From an uncultured Altererythrobacter sp. (GTDB lineage Bacteria; Pseudomonadota; Alphaproteobacteria; Sphingomonadales; Sphingomonadaceae): DNA of 64,000 nucleotides. Under the pieces are notes generated by a model that ran no database searches, was not told the origin of the DNA, and saw only the letters and a list, made by a program, of their open reading frames with translations. The stretch covers positions 1 through 64,000 of the forward strand of contig CAJXNC010000007.1 in NCBI GenBank assembly GCA_913056125.1, read 5' to 3'. The position numbers and the translations under genes were made by a program. Shown piece after piece: positions 7,692-18,270 of this stretch (position 1 is its first letter; every line of letters starts with the position of its first letter).

Positions 7692-8821
7692 AGCAGCACC
7701 AGCTGGTCGCGGTGGATCACAGCGGAACGCGGCGCATAGCCGAGCAGGTCCTGCTGCCCTTCAGTCCTTACGCCGACGATCTTGGCAATTTCGACAGCGC
7801 CATATTCGACGAGGCCCTGCGCCAGCGGGCGCCCCTGCATGTCGCGTACGCCAACGGCATCGCCGCGCTCGAATTCGCCTTCGATCGAGGTAATGCCCGT
7901 CGCCAGCAGGCTGCCGCCCTTGGCCAGCGCCTTGGCACAACCGCTATCGACAACGATCACCCCAGCCATGCGCTGCCTGCCACCAAGCCAGGCCTTGAGC
8001 GCTCCGTCATTGCGGCGCGGCAGGAACAGCGTACCCCGCCCCGCCCCCAAAGCGCGGGCGAGCGGCCTGTCATACTTGCCATTGACGATCGCCAGGGCAA
8101 TCCCGGCGCGTTCGGCAATCTCGGCCGCCTGCAGTTTGGAGGTCATGCCTCCCGATCCCATGCCGGAAGAGGAATTGCCACTCGCCATGTCATGAATCGC
8201 CTGCGTCACGCCTTCCACAAGCGGCAACAACTCCGCTCCCGGCTCGCGCGGATCGCGATCATAGAGGCCGTCCACATCGGACAGGAGGACCACCGCATCG
8301 GCCCTCGAGGCCTGCGCCGCTCGCGCTGCCAGCCGGTCATTGTCACCGAAGCGGATTTCCTCGGTAGCAACCGAATCGTTCTCGTTGATTACCGGCACCG
8401 CGCCCGCCTTGAGCAGCTTGCCGATCGTAGCCGAGGCGTTGAGGTATCGCCTCCTGTCGTCGAGGTCTTCCAGCGTCACCAGCAATTGCGCGGCAACCAG
8501 CCCGCTCTTGCCGAGCAGGTCGGACCATAGGCCAGCCAGCGCGATCTGCCCGACCGCTGCAGCTGCCTGCGCATCGGCAAGGCTACCCCTGCCACCCTTG
8601 GCCAGCCCCAGCCGCGCCGCGCCCAGCGCCACTGCACCCGAACTGACCACGATCACCTGCTGTCCGCGCCTGCGTGCCTCGGCAATCTCCTGCGCCAGCA
8701 ATTCCAGCCAACCGCGATTGGCTTGCCCGTCCTTGCCGACCAGCAGGGACGAACCGACCTTCACCACGAGGCGCGGTGTCTTGGCAGGATCGGCCAGGTC
8801 AGGGAGGCGTTCGATACTCAT
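7688..8821 (-). CDS. proB: Glutamate 5-kinase
   Basis: Phosphorylates glutamate to gamma-glutamyl phosphate, the first and feedback-inhibited step of proline synthesis. The 377-residue product shows the amino-acid-kinase fold: VVKVGSSLL near residue 20, VSSGAVALG, INENDSV around residue 150, and the SDVDGLYDRDP loop. A C-terminal PUA domain begins after about residue 280, the usual length for the family. It lies 60 nt downstream of obgE on the same strand, an arrangement common in alphaproteobacteria. proC, the last step, is about 4 kb away, also on the minus strand; proA is not in this window. Confidence 0.96.
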   Translation of the reverse strand: MSIERLPDLADPAKTPRLVVKVGSSLLVGKDGQANRGWLELLAQEIAEARRRGQQVIVVSSGAVALGAARLGLAKGGRGSLADAQAAAAVGQIALAGLWSDLLGKSGLVAAQLLVTLEDLDDRRRYLNASATIGKLLKAGAVPVINENDSVATEEIRFGDNDRLAARAAQASRADAVVLLSDVDGLYDRDPREPGAELLPLVEGVTQAIHDMASGNSSSGMGSGGMTSKLQAAEIAERAGIALAIVNGKYDRPLARALGAGRGTLFLPRRNDGALKAWLGGRQRMAGVIVVDSGCAKALAKGGSLLATGITSIEGEFERGDAVGVRDMQGRPLAQGLVEYGAVEIAKIVGVRTEGQQDLLGYAPRSAVIHRDQLVLL

Positions 8822-8881
8822 GCGGATCGCTTAGCGAATGGCGAGGACAAGGCAAATGGCCCTGCACAGGTTAGGCACCGC

Positions 8882-10066
<1,185 letters not shown>

Positions 10067-10213
10067 TTACCCGGCGTTACGACCAAGATCGGTTCACGAC
10101 AAGCGAACCGCAAGGCCTACCGGCCGTCCGCAGCTGCCCCGCAGCGAAGGCATAGCCGAGCGCAAGGAATAGCAGCGAGGATGATCGCGCGGATGCGCGA
10201 TCGCAATTCAAAC

Positions 10214-10289
<76 letters not shown>

Positions 10290-10376
10290 GTTCCAGTATT
10301 CGTGCAGGCGCTGCCGCACGCGAAGAGCGAGGCTATTAGCGAAACGGAAAAGCGCTTGGAAGAAAAAACGTCGCGC

Positions 10377-11273
10377 CTATTCGGGCGCGGCATTGACCTC
10401 TTCACTCTGCGGAATTGGCTGGATCACGGGGGTCCGCACCGCATTTTCGGGCACTGGTACGATTGGGACGGCAACGCCCGTATCCGGATCGATCACGGTG
10501 CCTGCAACCTCCGGCTGGTCTCCCACCAGCGCCTCACCCACCGTGCGCTGTTGCGAACCGTAGATCGCGACATAGCCCGGCTGCGAGGCACCATATTGCG
10601 CGCCGTATTGGCGGTCCCATTCACCGGACAACTGTTGATATTCCTCATAAGCCTCGAAGAACTGGACCAGGGCGTTCTCGAACAGCGGCAGATGTGCGGC
10701 CGCATAGTCCTTCACCTGGTCGCCTTCCCAATTGGGGAATTCGACGGAGATCTGGCGCGCGACGGCGCACAAATCCGCCCGGGCCCCTGGCTGAGTGAAG
10801 TAGTTGTAGACCTGCGTCGAATGGGTTTCGCGCGCGCGAATGGCCTGCGTGCCCCCGCCCACCTCCTCGCGGAAGCGCTGGTCCAGCGCGCGATTGGCCG
10901 AGGCAAGCCCGTTGGGGAAGCTGCGCAGGAAATCGCCATAGGCATCGACGATCACCTGGTCTTCCGGTCCAAGGCAATTGAGCGCAGCGACATTCCAGGC
11001 GGAACGCAGGTGCCACACGGTCTCGGTCTCATCGAGGCCGTGATTGATCGTAAGCCACTCTCCCGACGCGTTCTTGGCCGGCATTTCCATCCGGTATGCC
11101 GCACCGCGCGGCGGGATCGGCCGGTAGGGGATCGGTTCAACCTCAACCACGGGCGCCGGAGGAGGCGGTGGTGGCGGTGGCGGTGGAGGAGGCGGGGGCG
11201 GAGGCGGCGTGCAGCCTGCGAGCAACGCCAAGCCGGCTGCGATGACGGCGAATTTCCAGTTCCTGGTCAACAT
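10377..11273 (-). CDS. Poly-proline outer-membrane lipoprotein, unknown function
   Basis: A 298-residue predicted lipoprotein. A short basic N terminus and a hydrophobic stretch end in the lipobox LLAGC with lipidated C21. The mature protein starts Cys-Thr and is followed at once by 17 consecutive prolines, encoded by a mixture of all four proline codons. A proline/valine-rich spacer leads into a soluble, mostly helical domain rich in tryptophan, tyrosine and glutamine, which I do not recognise. The rigid proline stretch could hold the domain away from the membrane. ATG 11273 is preferred over the TTG at 11279. Translation of such a run should depend strongly on elongation factor P. Confidence 0.75.
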   Translation of the reverse strand: MLTRNWKFAVIAAGLALLAGCTPPPPPPPPPPPPPPPPPAPVVEVEPIPYRPIPPRGAAYRMEMPAKNASGEWLTINHGLDETETVWHLRSAWNVAALNCLGPEDQVIVDAYGDFLRSFPNGLASANRALDQRFREEVGGGTQAIRARETHSTQVYNYFTQPGARADLCAVARQISVEFPNWEGDQVKDYAAAHLPLFENALVQFFEAYEEYQQLSGEWDRQYGAQYGASQPGYVAIYGSQQRTVGEALVGDQPEVAGTVIDPDTGVAVPIVPVPENAVRTPVIQPIPQSEEVNAAPE

Positions 11274-11362
11274 GCCCAAAGCTTGTCCTCTTCCAGTGCG
11301 GCCACGACAGAAATGACCAACCGCACATGAATCATGCGTGACTGACTAGCTTGGGGATTAAC

Positions 11363-11401
11363 CAAAAGAAATGCCCGGGATGCTGTAATGCACCCCGGGC
11401 A
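11363..11401 (-). terminator. Rho-independent terminator after the Bax-inhibitor-1 family gene
   Basis: On the minus strand TGCCCGGG (11401-11394) pairs with CCCGGGCA (11379-11372). The stem continues past one mismatch through 3 more pairs around a six-base loop. It is followed by a T-rich run, TTTCTTTT (11370-11363). Confidence 0.8.
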
Positions 11402-11439
11402 CGTCCAAATGAATCGCTATTGCGACGAAGTGCTGGCGA

Positions 11440-12219
11440 TTACTCGCGTGCCGCACCCATGAAGCGCAGCAGGAACAGGAACATGTTGATGAAGTCGAGA
11501 TAGAGGCTCAGGGCACCGAGGATCACCATCTTGCCCAGCGGAAATGCTGCAGCGACGCCGGGATTGGTCACCTTGAGGTGCTGAATCTGCAAATACTCGC
11601 TCTTCAAACGCTGCGTGTCGTAGGCCGTCAGGCCGGCAAAGATCAGTACACCGATCGCGCTGATGGCCCACATGAGGGCAGGCGACTGCAGGAAGATGTT
11701 GAGCAGGCTCGCCACAATCAGGCCGACAACGCCCATGATCAGGAAGGTACCGAAGCCCGAAAGGTCCTTCTGCGTCGTATAGCCGAACAGGCTCAGGCCC
11801 GCGAAAGCCGCTGCCGTAGCGAAGAAGGTCAGGGCGATCGAAGCGCCCGTGTAGACCACGAAGATCGTCGACAGGGACAGGCCCATCAGTACGGCAAAGC
11901 CCCAGAACATCGCCTGTAGCGTACTGGTCGAGAAACGGTCACGCCCGAAACTCATCGCGAACACGATCGCCAGCGGCGAAAGCATCACGATCCAGCTCAG
12001 AAGACCGCCCGACATGATCGTGTAGACGAAACCGGTATTGGCGGTGAGCATTGCGACAATGCCCGTCAGCAACACACCCGATGCCATGTAATTGTAGATG
12101 GACAGCATGTGCTTGCGCAGGCCCGCATCCATGGTGGTGCGGCCGGCGACATCGCCTGCCTGGGCCGGCGACACGCCGAAACCCTGGCGGGTCGTCTGGT
12201 CGTCGTTCCAATTTGCCAT
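11440..12219 (-). CDS. Bax inhibitor-1/YccA family membrane protein
   Basis: The 259-residue protein has a polar N-terminal tail (about 30 residues) and seven closely spaced membrane helices. It shows the family traits: YNYMASGVLLTGIVAML in the first span, LSTIFVVYTGASIALTF in the middle, and the terminal LSLYLDFINMFLFLLR with its conserved aspartate. Members are inner-membrane proteins linked to proton or calcium leak and to FtsH substrates; the exact role here is not known. ATG 12219 is preferred to the TTG at 12228. It is monocistronic in appearance, with its own terminator at 11363-11401. Confidence 0.93.
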   Translation of the reverse strand: MANWNDDQTTRQGFGVSPAQAGDVAGRTTMDAGLRKHMLSIYNYMASGVLLTGIVAMLTANTGFVYTIMSGGLLSWIVMLSPLAIVFAMSFGRDRFSTSTLQAMFWGFAVLMGLSLSTIFVVYTGASIALTFFATAAAFAGLSLFGYTTQKDLSGFGTFLIMGVVGLIVASLLNIFLQSPALMWAISAIGVLIFAGLTAYDTQRLKSEYLQIQHLKVTNPGVAAAFPLGKMVILGALSLYLDFINMFLFLLRFMGAARE

Positions 12220-12338
12220 TTGATCCAAAACTCCATTTACCCGGCCTCACAAAGCGGGCCGGAATGGACACAATATCGAGCTTGCGGGACCGATTTTCAA
12301 GGAAAACCGGACTCTCGGGCATTAACCGTGAAACTGGC

Positions 12339-13136
12339 TCAGTCGCGGGCTTCGCGGGCCATTTCCGCGCTGCGATCACGCGCTGCGCGCAAGCATTCGG
12401 TCACCAACCTGAGCAGCGCGACGTCCTCGTCGAGCACGTCCAGCCCGGCCCTGGTGACCCCGCCCTTGCTCGCCACCATGTCGGCCAGTTCGCCCGGCGA
12501 ATGCTCGGATTGCGCAGCCAGCGCCGCCGCGCCTTCGACCATGGCGATGGCCAGCTCGCGCGCCTGAGCTTCGGACAGGCCGAGCCGGGTCGAGGCTGCA
12601 CCCAGCGCATCGATGAAGCGATAGACGAAGGCAGGTCCGCTGCCGGCAAGCGCGGTGACAAGGTCGAACTTGTCTTCCGCAATCCATTCAGGGGTGCCAA
12701 GCGGGTCCATCAGCGCCTTGATGGTACCCTTGTGTCGCTCCTCGAGGCTGTTGGCGGCGAGCGCTATTGGCGCCTTTCCCAGCGAAACGGCAAGATTGGG
12801 CATGACCCGAACATGGCCAAGGGCATCGGGAAAACTTGCCTTGAGCGTCTCTAGCTCAATCCCGGCAAGGAGCGAGAGCACTACCGTCCTTTCACCCGCC
12901 AAAGGCGCAACCTGCGGCGCTACCTCCTTGAGGTTCTGGGGTTTTACGCCGAGCAGAATGGCATCGAACGAACCGCTGGCCGGCAGCTCGCGCGCCACGG
13001 CAATCCCGCCGGGCGCCTCCTCGCGCAGCGGATCGACCACAGTGAAATGCCCGGCATCCACGCCGGATGCCAACCAGCCCTCCAGCATGGCACCCGCCAT
13101 ATTGCCACAACCGACAAGGAGAATTTTCTCGAACAT
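12339..13136 (-). CDS. proC: Pyrroline-5-carboxylate reductase
   Basis: NADPH-dependent last step of proline synthesis. The product of 265 residues begins MFEKILLVGCGNMAGAML, the Rossmann motif at its normal distance from the start, which sets the ATG at 13136 (upstream in-frame codons are not used). The family signature ALAGSGPAFVYRFIDALG lies around residue 155-172, and the C-terminal helix contains VASKGGVTRAGLDVL. It is 13 nt downstream of the YbjN gene on the same strand and likely co-transcribed with it. Confidence 0.95.
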   Translation of the reverse strand: MFEKILLVGCGNMAGAMLEGWLASGVDAGHFTVVDPLREEAPGGIAVARELPASGSFDAILLGVKPQNLKEVAPQVAPLAGERTVVLSLLAGIELETLKASFPDALGHVRVMPNLAVSLGKAPIALAANSLEERHKGTIKALMDPLGTPEWIAEDKFDLVTALAGSGPAFVYRFIDALGAASTRLGLSEAQARELAIAMVEGAAALAAQSEHSPGELADMVASKGGVTRAGLDVLDEDVALLRLVTECLRAARDRSAEMAREARD

Positions 13137-13149
13137 AGGAAGCCGATTA

Positions 13150-13656
13150 TCAGGCTTCGCCCGCTGCATCCACCAAAGCTGCAGACAGCGCCTCGCGCGC
13201 ATCCTTGTCGCCCCACAGCACGAACTGGAAAGCGGGGTAGAAACGGTCGCATTCGGAGATCGCGGTCTCCACCGCCAGCTGCGCGGCGGAAAGGCTCAGC
13301 ATGCCGTCGTTGCCCACCAGCAGGCCGTGGCGATAAAGCAGCACGCCGCCCTGCGACCAGACATCGAAATGGCCGAGCCAGAGCTGTTCGTTGACCAAGG
13401 CCAGCAGCTCGTAAGCGGCACGCTTCTTGGCTTCGGGCACGCGCACTTCGGGCAGGCACAGCAATTGCAGCACCTGGTCCTCCTTGCGCCAAATTCCGCG
13501 CAGCTGGTAGGTGGTCCAACTACCTGGAATCTCTCCACAAACTTCATCGTCATTGACGAATTCATAGGTCCAGTCATGCGCCTCAAACATGGCTGCGAGC
13601 ATCTCAACCGGTGCTGCGTCTTCGCCTACGTCAATCGGCTCGGGGCCAGTCTTCAT
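13150..13656 (-). CDS. YbjN domain-containing protein
   Basis: A 168-residue cytoplasmic protein with the YbjN fold, which resembles type III secretion chaperones. Recognisable elements are YEFVNDDEVCGEIPGSW near residue 31-47, then the beta-strand pattern TYQLRGIWRKEDQVLQLLC, and the ending FYPAFQFVLWGDKDA. YbjN proteins affect motility and stress responses in enterobacteria, but no activity is proven. The gene pairs with proC in many alphaproteobacteria, and here it precedes proC by 13 nt, so a shared transcript starting near 13700 is likely. Confidence 0.85.
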   Translation of the reverse strand: MKTGPEPIDVGEDAAPVEMLAAMFEAHDWTYEFVNDDEVCGEIPGSWTTYQLRGIWRKEDQVLQLLCLPEVRVPEAKKRAAYELLALVNEQLWLGHFDVWSQGGVLLYRHGLLVGNDGMLSLSAAQLAVETAISECDRFYPAFQFVLWGDKDAREALSAALVDAAGEA

Positions 13657-13825
13657 ATAGGTAATGTCCCGTCGTCTTCCTGCGGGCAGTCAATGCACAA
13701 TGCCATGGTAAAAGCGCAATGAACCACCCCATCCAAGCGGGGCAAAACTCGACTAGCCTGTTGGCAATATGTGCACAAATTTCTGGGGAATTGCCGCGCA
13801 AATCGCCCAGAAGCCCTTGCGCCCC

Positions 13826-15175
13826 TCAGTCGAGCGCGAGGACTTCTTCGCCCTCGCTGCTGGTCCATCGGAAGGTCCGCACGCCTTCGCGCCGAAGTGC
13901 CGTGACAAGGTCCTGCGCCTCATCCGCGTTCTCGAAAGGACCGGTCACTAGGCGGTTGGTGCTGTTCCAGCGTGCACGGTACGGCTCCTGATCGTCGAGG
14001 AGCCCACCCGCATTGCGCACGATTCGACGCCAGTCGAAACGGAAGGCGGAAACATTCTGCCCCGTCGCCACCTGCACCCAGTGCCTGCTCGGATGGACCG
14101 GCGGCGGCGGTGCCTCGCGTGCCGGCTCGATCGTGGTGATGTCCACCGCACCTGCTGCGTTCACCGGAGCTGTATCGGCAAGATCGAAATCGGCAAATGC
14201 GTCGGCGAGATCGGCCCGCTCTTCTGCGGCCAGCAGGGCGGGCAATTCCTCGCCCGAGACTGGCGCAGGATCGGCCACCGCAAGCTCTGCGGACTGGCTG
14301 CTTGATGGAGCCAGCGGCTCGCCCGTCGGTACGAGCCGCGAATCCGCTGTTCGCGATGGCGTCGCGGGAGGTTCCGTGCGCGCCAGGCGCGGATCCTCGA
14401 TGCCGATTTCCGCTGCGTCGGGGAAACGGCCGAGATTGGCCGCCATCGCCTGTTGCGCCGGCGTCAGGCGCGTCATGTAGCGCAGGTAAGGCCCCATGCG
14501 CCGCGCGAGCCGCGCAGGTAACATGGTTTCGGCAATGGCAACGGCCTCGTCCTCCCGACCGAGAATGGCCAGCGCAAAGGCGCGCGTACGATAAGCCGCC
14601 AGATCGCGCCTCTGCAGCAACGGTAGAAGAGTCGCCTCGGAAGCGTCCTGGTCACCCGAAATGGCATAGCTGAGCGCCAGTCTGCGAACGGTCTCCGAAC
14701 TGTCGGGATTGCGCGACAGGGCAATGTCGTAAAATTGCCTGGCCTGCACGTTCTCGCCAACAAGGTCATAGGCAAGGCCCCTGTCCGCGGCGTGCTCCGG
14801 AACCGATGCGCCCGCGGCATCGGCAAGGTCGAAAAAGTCGAGCGCCAATCCCGGATCGCCTTGCTTGAGCGCAACCAGCGCCAGCCCGGACATGACGCGG
14901 TGATCGGAAGGATCAACACCCCTCGCACGGACAAAAAAGCCCTCCGCCGCGTCGGGGTCATCGAGTTCGATCGAAGCGCGCCCGGCGGAGATGAGTGCGG
15001 GTAGCGATTCCGGGTTCTGCGCGAGGCGTCGCAGCGCCTCGTTCAATTGCTGTGCGGCGGCACTCGGCATGGGCTGCACCACTTCCTGTGCAGCAAGCGT
15101 GACGGAACAGAGCGGTACTGAACAAGCAGCCGCCAGCGCGATGAAACGGACAATCACCGGTCGGAAAAAGGACAT
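13826..15175 (-). CDS. Exported TPR protein with C-terminal SPOR domain
   Basis: The 449-residue product carries an N-terminal signal sequence (FIALAAACSVPLCSVTLAAQ). Several tetratricopeptide-like helices follow (roughly residues 40-240, with repeats around AGRASIELDDPDAAEGFFVRA and ALVALKQGDPGLALDFFDLA). A proline/alanine-rich linker then leads to a C-terminal SPOR domain of about 75 residues starting at HWVQVATGQN. SPOR domains bind denuded glycan strands at the septum, so a periplasmic role in cell division or peptidoglycan remodelling is inferred, fitting its place next to ftsZ. ATG 15175 is preferred over TTG 15184. Its partner is unknown. Confidence 0.85.
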   Translation of the reverse strand: MSFFRPVIVRFIALAAACSVPLCSVTLAAQEVVQPMPSAAAQQLNEALRRLAQNPESLPALISAGRASIELDDPDAAEGFFVRARGVDPSDHRVMSGLALVALKQGDPGLALDFFDLADAAGASVPEHAADRGLAYDLVGENVQARQFYDIALSRNPDSSETVRRLALSYAISGDQDASEATLLPLLQRRDLAAYRTRAFALAILGREDEAVAIAETMLPARLARRMGPYLRYMTRLTPAQQAMAANLGRFPDAAEIGIEDPRLARTEPPATPSRTADSRLVPTGEPLAPSSSQSAELAVADPAPVSGEELPALLAAEERADLADAFADFDLADTAPVNAAGAVDITTIEPAREAPPPPVHPSRHWVQVATGQNVSAFRFDWRRIVRNAGGLLDDQEPYRARWNSTNRLVTGPFENADEAQDLVTALRREGVRTFRWTSSEGEEVLALD

Positions 15176-15221
15176 TGCGGTCAATTAGGCGCGTACACCT
15201 GAACCGCAACCTACCATGCGA

Positions 15222-16862
15222 CTACTGGTTGTTCTGGCGGCCCAGGAAGCGTGGAATCCGCATAGCACGGCCGACATCTTCCTCCTCGCTTTCGGCAGCT
15301 TCTTCCTCGGCGGTGCCGCGCGAGAGATTGGCCATGCGTTCGAACAGCGTGCTGCCACCTGGCGGAGGTGCTGCGGAAGCAGCCTTCTCCTCCTTCGGCG
15401 GAGGCGCAGCCTTGACCGATTCGCCGAACATCCGGCGTTCGCCAGTAGGCGTTTCGGGCTCGGCTACAGGTTCGTCCGCGTCAACGAGGCGGCTTGCATC
15501 GAGCAGTAACTCGTCCTGCTCCTCGTCCTCATCGGCAGCCGGTTCCTCGGCCACCTCCTCGGTCAGTTCGAACATGTCGTCAGCACCGGACGATTCTTCG
15601 TCCTCGTGGAATCCCGGCCTGGGCGTTGGCGCGAAGCCATGGCCGCCAGTCTGGCCGAACCCCGCATCCTCGGCCGGAGGCGTGAGCGATTTCTCTTCGG
15701 CTGGTGCTGCCTCCTCTTCGGATGCAGCAGGCTCTTCGGAAACGTCGGGCATGGTGAAGGAGACATCGACACTTGCGCTGTCGTCCACTTCCTCTTCTTC
15801 AACCTCGTCAACTTCCTGCAGCGGCAGGACCGGTTTGCGCGGCCCGCTGGAAGTCGAGAGGCTCGGTGCTTCGCTGGCGGGACGCGGGCGCTCGGCACCC
15901 TGCTCGATACCCGTTGCCACGACGGATACGCGGATCTTGCCGTCGAGCTCGGGATTGAAGGCCGAACCCCAGATAATGTTGGCTTCGGGGTCGACCAGTT
16001 CGCGAATGTGGTTTGCCGCTTCGTCTACCTCGAGCAGCTTCATGTCCTCGCCGCCGATGATCGAAATGATCACACCCTTGGCGCCTTGCATGGAAACGCC
16101 ATCGAGCAGCGGGTTGGCAATGGCCCGTTCGGCCGCTTCGAGCGCGCGATTGTCGCCCTCGCCTTCGCCCGTACCCATCATCGCCTTGCCCATCTCGTTC
16201 ATCACGGAACGAATATCGGCAAAGTCGAGATTGATCAGGCCAGGCATGACCATGAGGTCGGTGATCGAGCGAACGCCCTGCTGCAGCACCTCGTCGGCCA
16301 GCTGGAAAGCTTCCTTGAAGGTGGTTTCCGCCTTGGCAACCAGGAACAGGTTCTGGTTGGGAATAACGATCAGCGTATCGACGTGCTTCTGCAATTCCTC
16401 GATCCCTGCCTCAGCAGCGCGCATGCGGCGCGTACCTTCGAACAGGAAGGGCTTGGTCACCACGCCGACAGTCAGGATGCCCTTCGCGCGAGCAGTCTCG
16501 GCAATCACCGGCGCAGCGCCGGTACCCGTACCGCCCCCCATGCCGGCGGCGATGAAGACCATGTTCACGCCTTCCAGCGCCCGTTCGATATCATCGACGG
16601 TTTCTTCGGCCGCTGCCCTTCCGACCTCGGGACGCGAACCCGCGCCGAGGCCCTGCGTGATTTCCGGGCCGAGCTGGATGCGGTGTTCCGCCGCGGCGTT
16701 GTTGAGCGCCTGGGCATCGGTGTTTGCGACGATGAAATCGACACCTTCGATTTCCGACGAGATCATGTTGGCAATGGCATTGCCGCCGGCACCGCCAACA
16801 CCGATCACGGTGATGCGGGGGCGAAGTTCGTCAACCGAAGGGGGACCGATATTGATACTCAT
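15222..16862 (-). CDS. ftsZ: Cell division protein FtsZ with very long C-terminal linker
   Basis: Tubulin-like GTPase that forms the division ring. The GTP-binding glycine loop GGGTGTGA lies near residue 110 and the T7-loop region [11 protein letters not shown] about 100 residues later. The globular core ends near residue 320. About 210 residues of acidic, proline-rich linker follow, very long compared with the roughly 50 residues of E. coli. The conserved C-terminal peptide [10 protein letters not shown] ends the protein and would bind FtsA and FtsZ partners. The product is 546 residues in total. A good AGGAGAG site precedes ATG 16862. It is the last gene of the dcw cluster and is separated from ftsA by 118 nt that may hold its own promoter. 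Confidence 0.97.
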   Translation of the reverse strand: MSINIGPPSVDELRPRITVIGVGGAGGNAIANMISSEIEGVDFIVANTDAQALNNAAAEHRIQLGPEITQGLGAGSRPEVGRAAAEETVDDIERALEGVNMVFIAAGMGGGTGTGAAPVIAETARAKGILTVGVVTKPFLFEGTRRMRAAEAGIEELQKHVDTLIVIPNQNLFLVAKAETTFKEAFQLADEVLQQGVRSITDLMVMPGLINLDFADIRSVMNEMGKAMMGTGEGEGDNRALEAAERAIANPLLDGVSMQGAKGVIISIIGGEDMKLLEVDEAANHIRELVDPEANIIWGSAFNPELDGKIRVSVVATGIEQGAERPRPASEAPSLSTSSGPRKPVLPLQEVDEVEEEEVDDSASVDVSFTMPDVSEEPAASEEEAAPAEEKSLTPPAEDAGFGQTGGHGFAPTPRPGFHEDEESSGADDMFELTEEVAEEPAADEDEEQDELLLDASRLVDADEPVAEPETPTGERRMFGESVKAAPPPKEEKAASAAPPPGGSTLFERMANLSRGTAEEEAAESEEEDVGRAMRIPRFLGRQNNQ

Positions 16863-16980
16863 GGCATGGCTCTCCTGGGGAGCACGTTGAAACTGGTCAG
16901 TCGCGCTTGTGCCACAAAGCGAATCGCGAGGTTAATAGGCATTTCGATGTATCCACAGCCATGCGCGGCGAAGCAGCAGG

Positions 16981-18270
16981 CTAAAAGTAGTCCTTCATTG
17001 CGGTCCAGACATGGCGCACCAGCCCCAGTCCGGACATTCTTGTCGTGTCGGTGAAGCGCGATCCGACCGAGCGGATGTCAACCGGGTCTTCCGCCGCGTA
17101 AAGCACCAGCCCCGCCAAGGTCGCGAATCCAGGCACGGAATGCGCCTCGGGAAGACCACGCAATTGCGGCGGCCTGCCGATCCGAACCGGTGTACCGAGC
17201 ACGCTCTGCGTATAATCGGCAAGTCCTGCCAGCTCCGCCCCGCCACCGGTCAGCACGACCTGGCGCGGCGTCGACTTGCCTCCCGTGAAGCCCATGCTCT
17301 CGAGCGCGCGGCCGACATCGCGCATCAGCAGGTCGAGCTCTCCCGTCACGACCGAAATCAGCTCCGCACGGGGGATGCGTCCGCGATCGTCCGCCCCGCG
17401 CGCATCGCTGGCGCTCCCTTCCTCGCCCGGCCCCGCCACGGGAATCATCTCGCGATGGTCGGTCGGACTGGCAATGGCCGAGCCGGACACGCATTTGAGC
17501 CGTTCCGCCTGAAAGCGACGGATACCGAAGGCCGACGCGATGGAATCGGTAATGTCACCCGCGCCGCGGGGAATGGACTTGAGGCCCACAAGCATACCGC
17601 CTGCATAAACCGCAACATTGGTAACCTCCCCGCCCAGCTCGACCAGGGCGACGCCAAGATCGCGCTCCTCTCCGGTCAGACAGGCATAGCCCGCCGCCAG
17701 CGGGGTGGCGACGATGCCGTCCACTTCGAGATGAGCATTCTGCACCGCCTCGGTGACGTTGCGCATGGGTGCGCCCTCGGCAAACATGACATGCACGTCC
17801 ACGCCCAAGCGCTCGGCATGCAGTCCCTTGGGATTCGCCACGCCATCCGCGCCATCGAGGAAATAGCAGGCCGGCTGGGCGTGGAGCACCATGCGGCCAT
17901 CGGGATTGAGGCTCTCGCGGGCGGAGACGAGCAGGTGCTCGATATCCTCTTCCTCGATACGCCTGCCGCCAATCTCGATCTCGACAGGCATGATGGTACT
18001 GGTCAGGCTGGCGCCCGAACAGCCGATCCACACGCTGGAGACGGACGTGCCGGCCATCTTCTCTGCCCGCTCGACGGCATCGCGCACGGCATAGGTCGCC
18101 GCCGCCATGTCGGTTACGTAGCCACGCTTGATCCCCTGGGCGGCGCGGTGGCCGCTGCCCAGCACCTGCATCTCGCCATTCTCGGTCAAGCCGGCAATCA
18201 TGGCGGATATGCGGAAGCTGCCGATATTCACGGCGCCGAAAATGCGGGCAATGCGCGACTGGCTGGCCAT
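16981..18270 (-). CDS. ftsA: Cell division protein FtsA
   Basis: Actin-like ATPase that anchors FtsZ to the membrane. The 429-residue protein shows the actin-fold phosphate loops (GSFRISAMIAGL near the start and VELGGEVTNVAVYAGG in the second half) and the adenosine motif VVLTGGGAELAGL. It ends with an amphipathic helix, LVRHVWTAMKDYF, that inserts in the inner leaflet. A mid-protein insert rich in Gly, Asp and Ala (around GPGEEGSASDARG) is somewhat longer than in E. coli. The start ATG overlaps the ftsQ stop by one base. Confidence 0.96.
   Translation of the reverse strand: MASQSRIARIFGAVNIGSFRISAMIAGLTENGEMQVLGSGHRAAQGIKRGYVTDMAAATYAVRDAVERAEKMAGTSVSSVWIGCSGASLTSTIMPVEIEIGGRRIEEEDIEHLLVSARESLNPDGRMVLHAQPACYFLDGADGVANPKGLHAERLGVDVHVMFAEGAPMRNVTEAVQNAHLEVDGIVATPLAAGYACLTGEERDLGVALVELGGEVTNVAVYAGGMLVGLKSIPRGAGDITDSIASAFGIRRFQAERLKCVSGSAIASPTDHREMIPVAGPGEEGSASDARGADDRGRIPRAELISVVTGELDLLMRDVGRALESMGFTGGKSTPRQVVLTGGGAELAGLADYTQSVLGTPVRIGRPPQLRGLPEAHSVPGFATLAGLVLYAAEDPVDIRSVGSRFTDTTRMSGLGLVRHVWTAMKDYF

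Noticed and set aside
13653-13868. 71-residue minus-strand frame with several Cys residues (CTYC, CIDC)
   Set aside because: Tempting as a small zinc protein, but it overlaps the SPOR gene end and the YbjN start, and its first half is arginine-rich noise.
15175-16890. Open frame of 571 codons antisense to ftsZ
   Set aside because: Serine-rich low-complexity translation mirroring the acidic FtsZ linker; no family resemblance and no ribosome-binding site.
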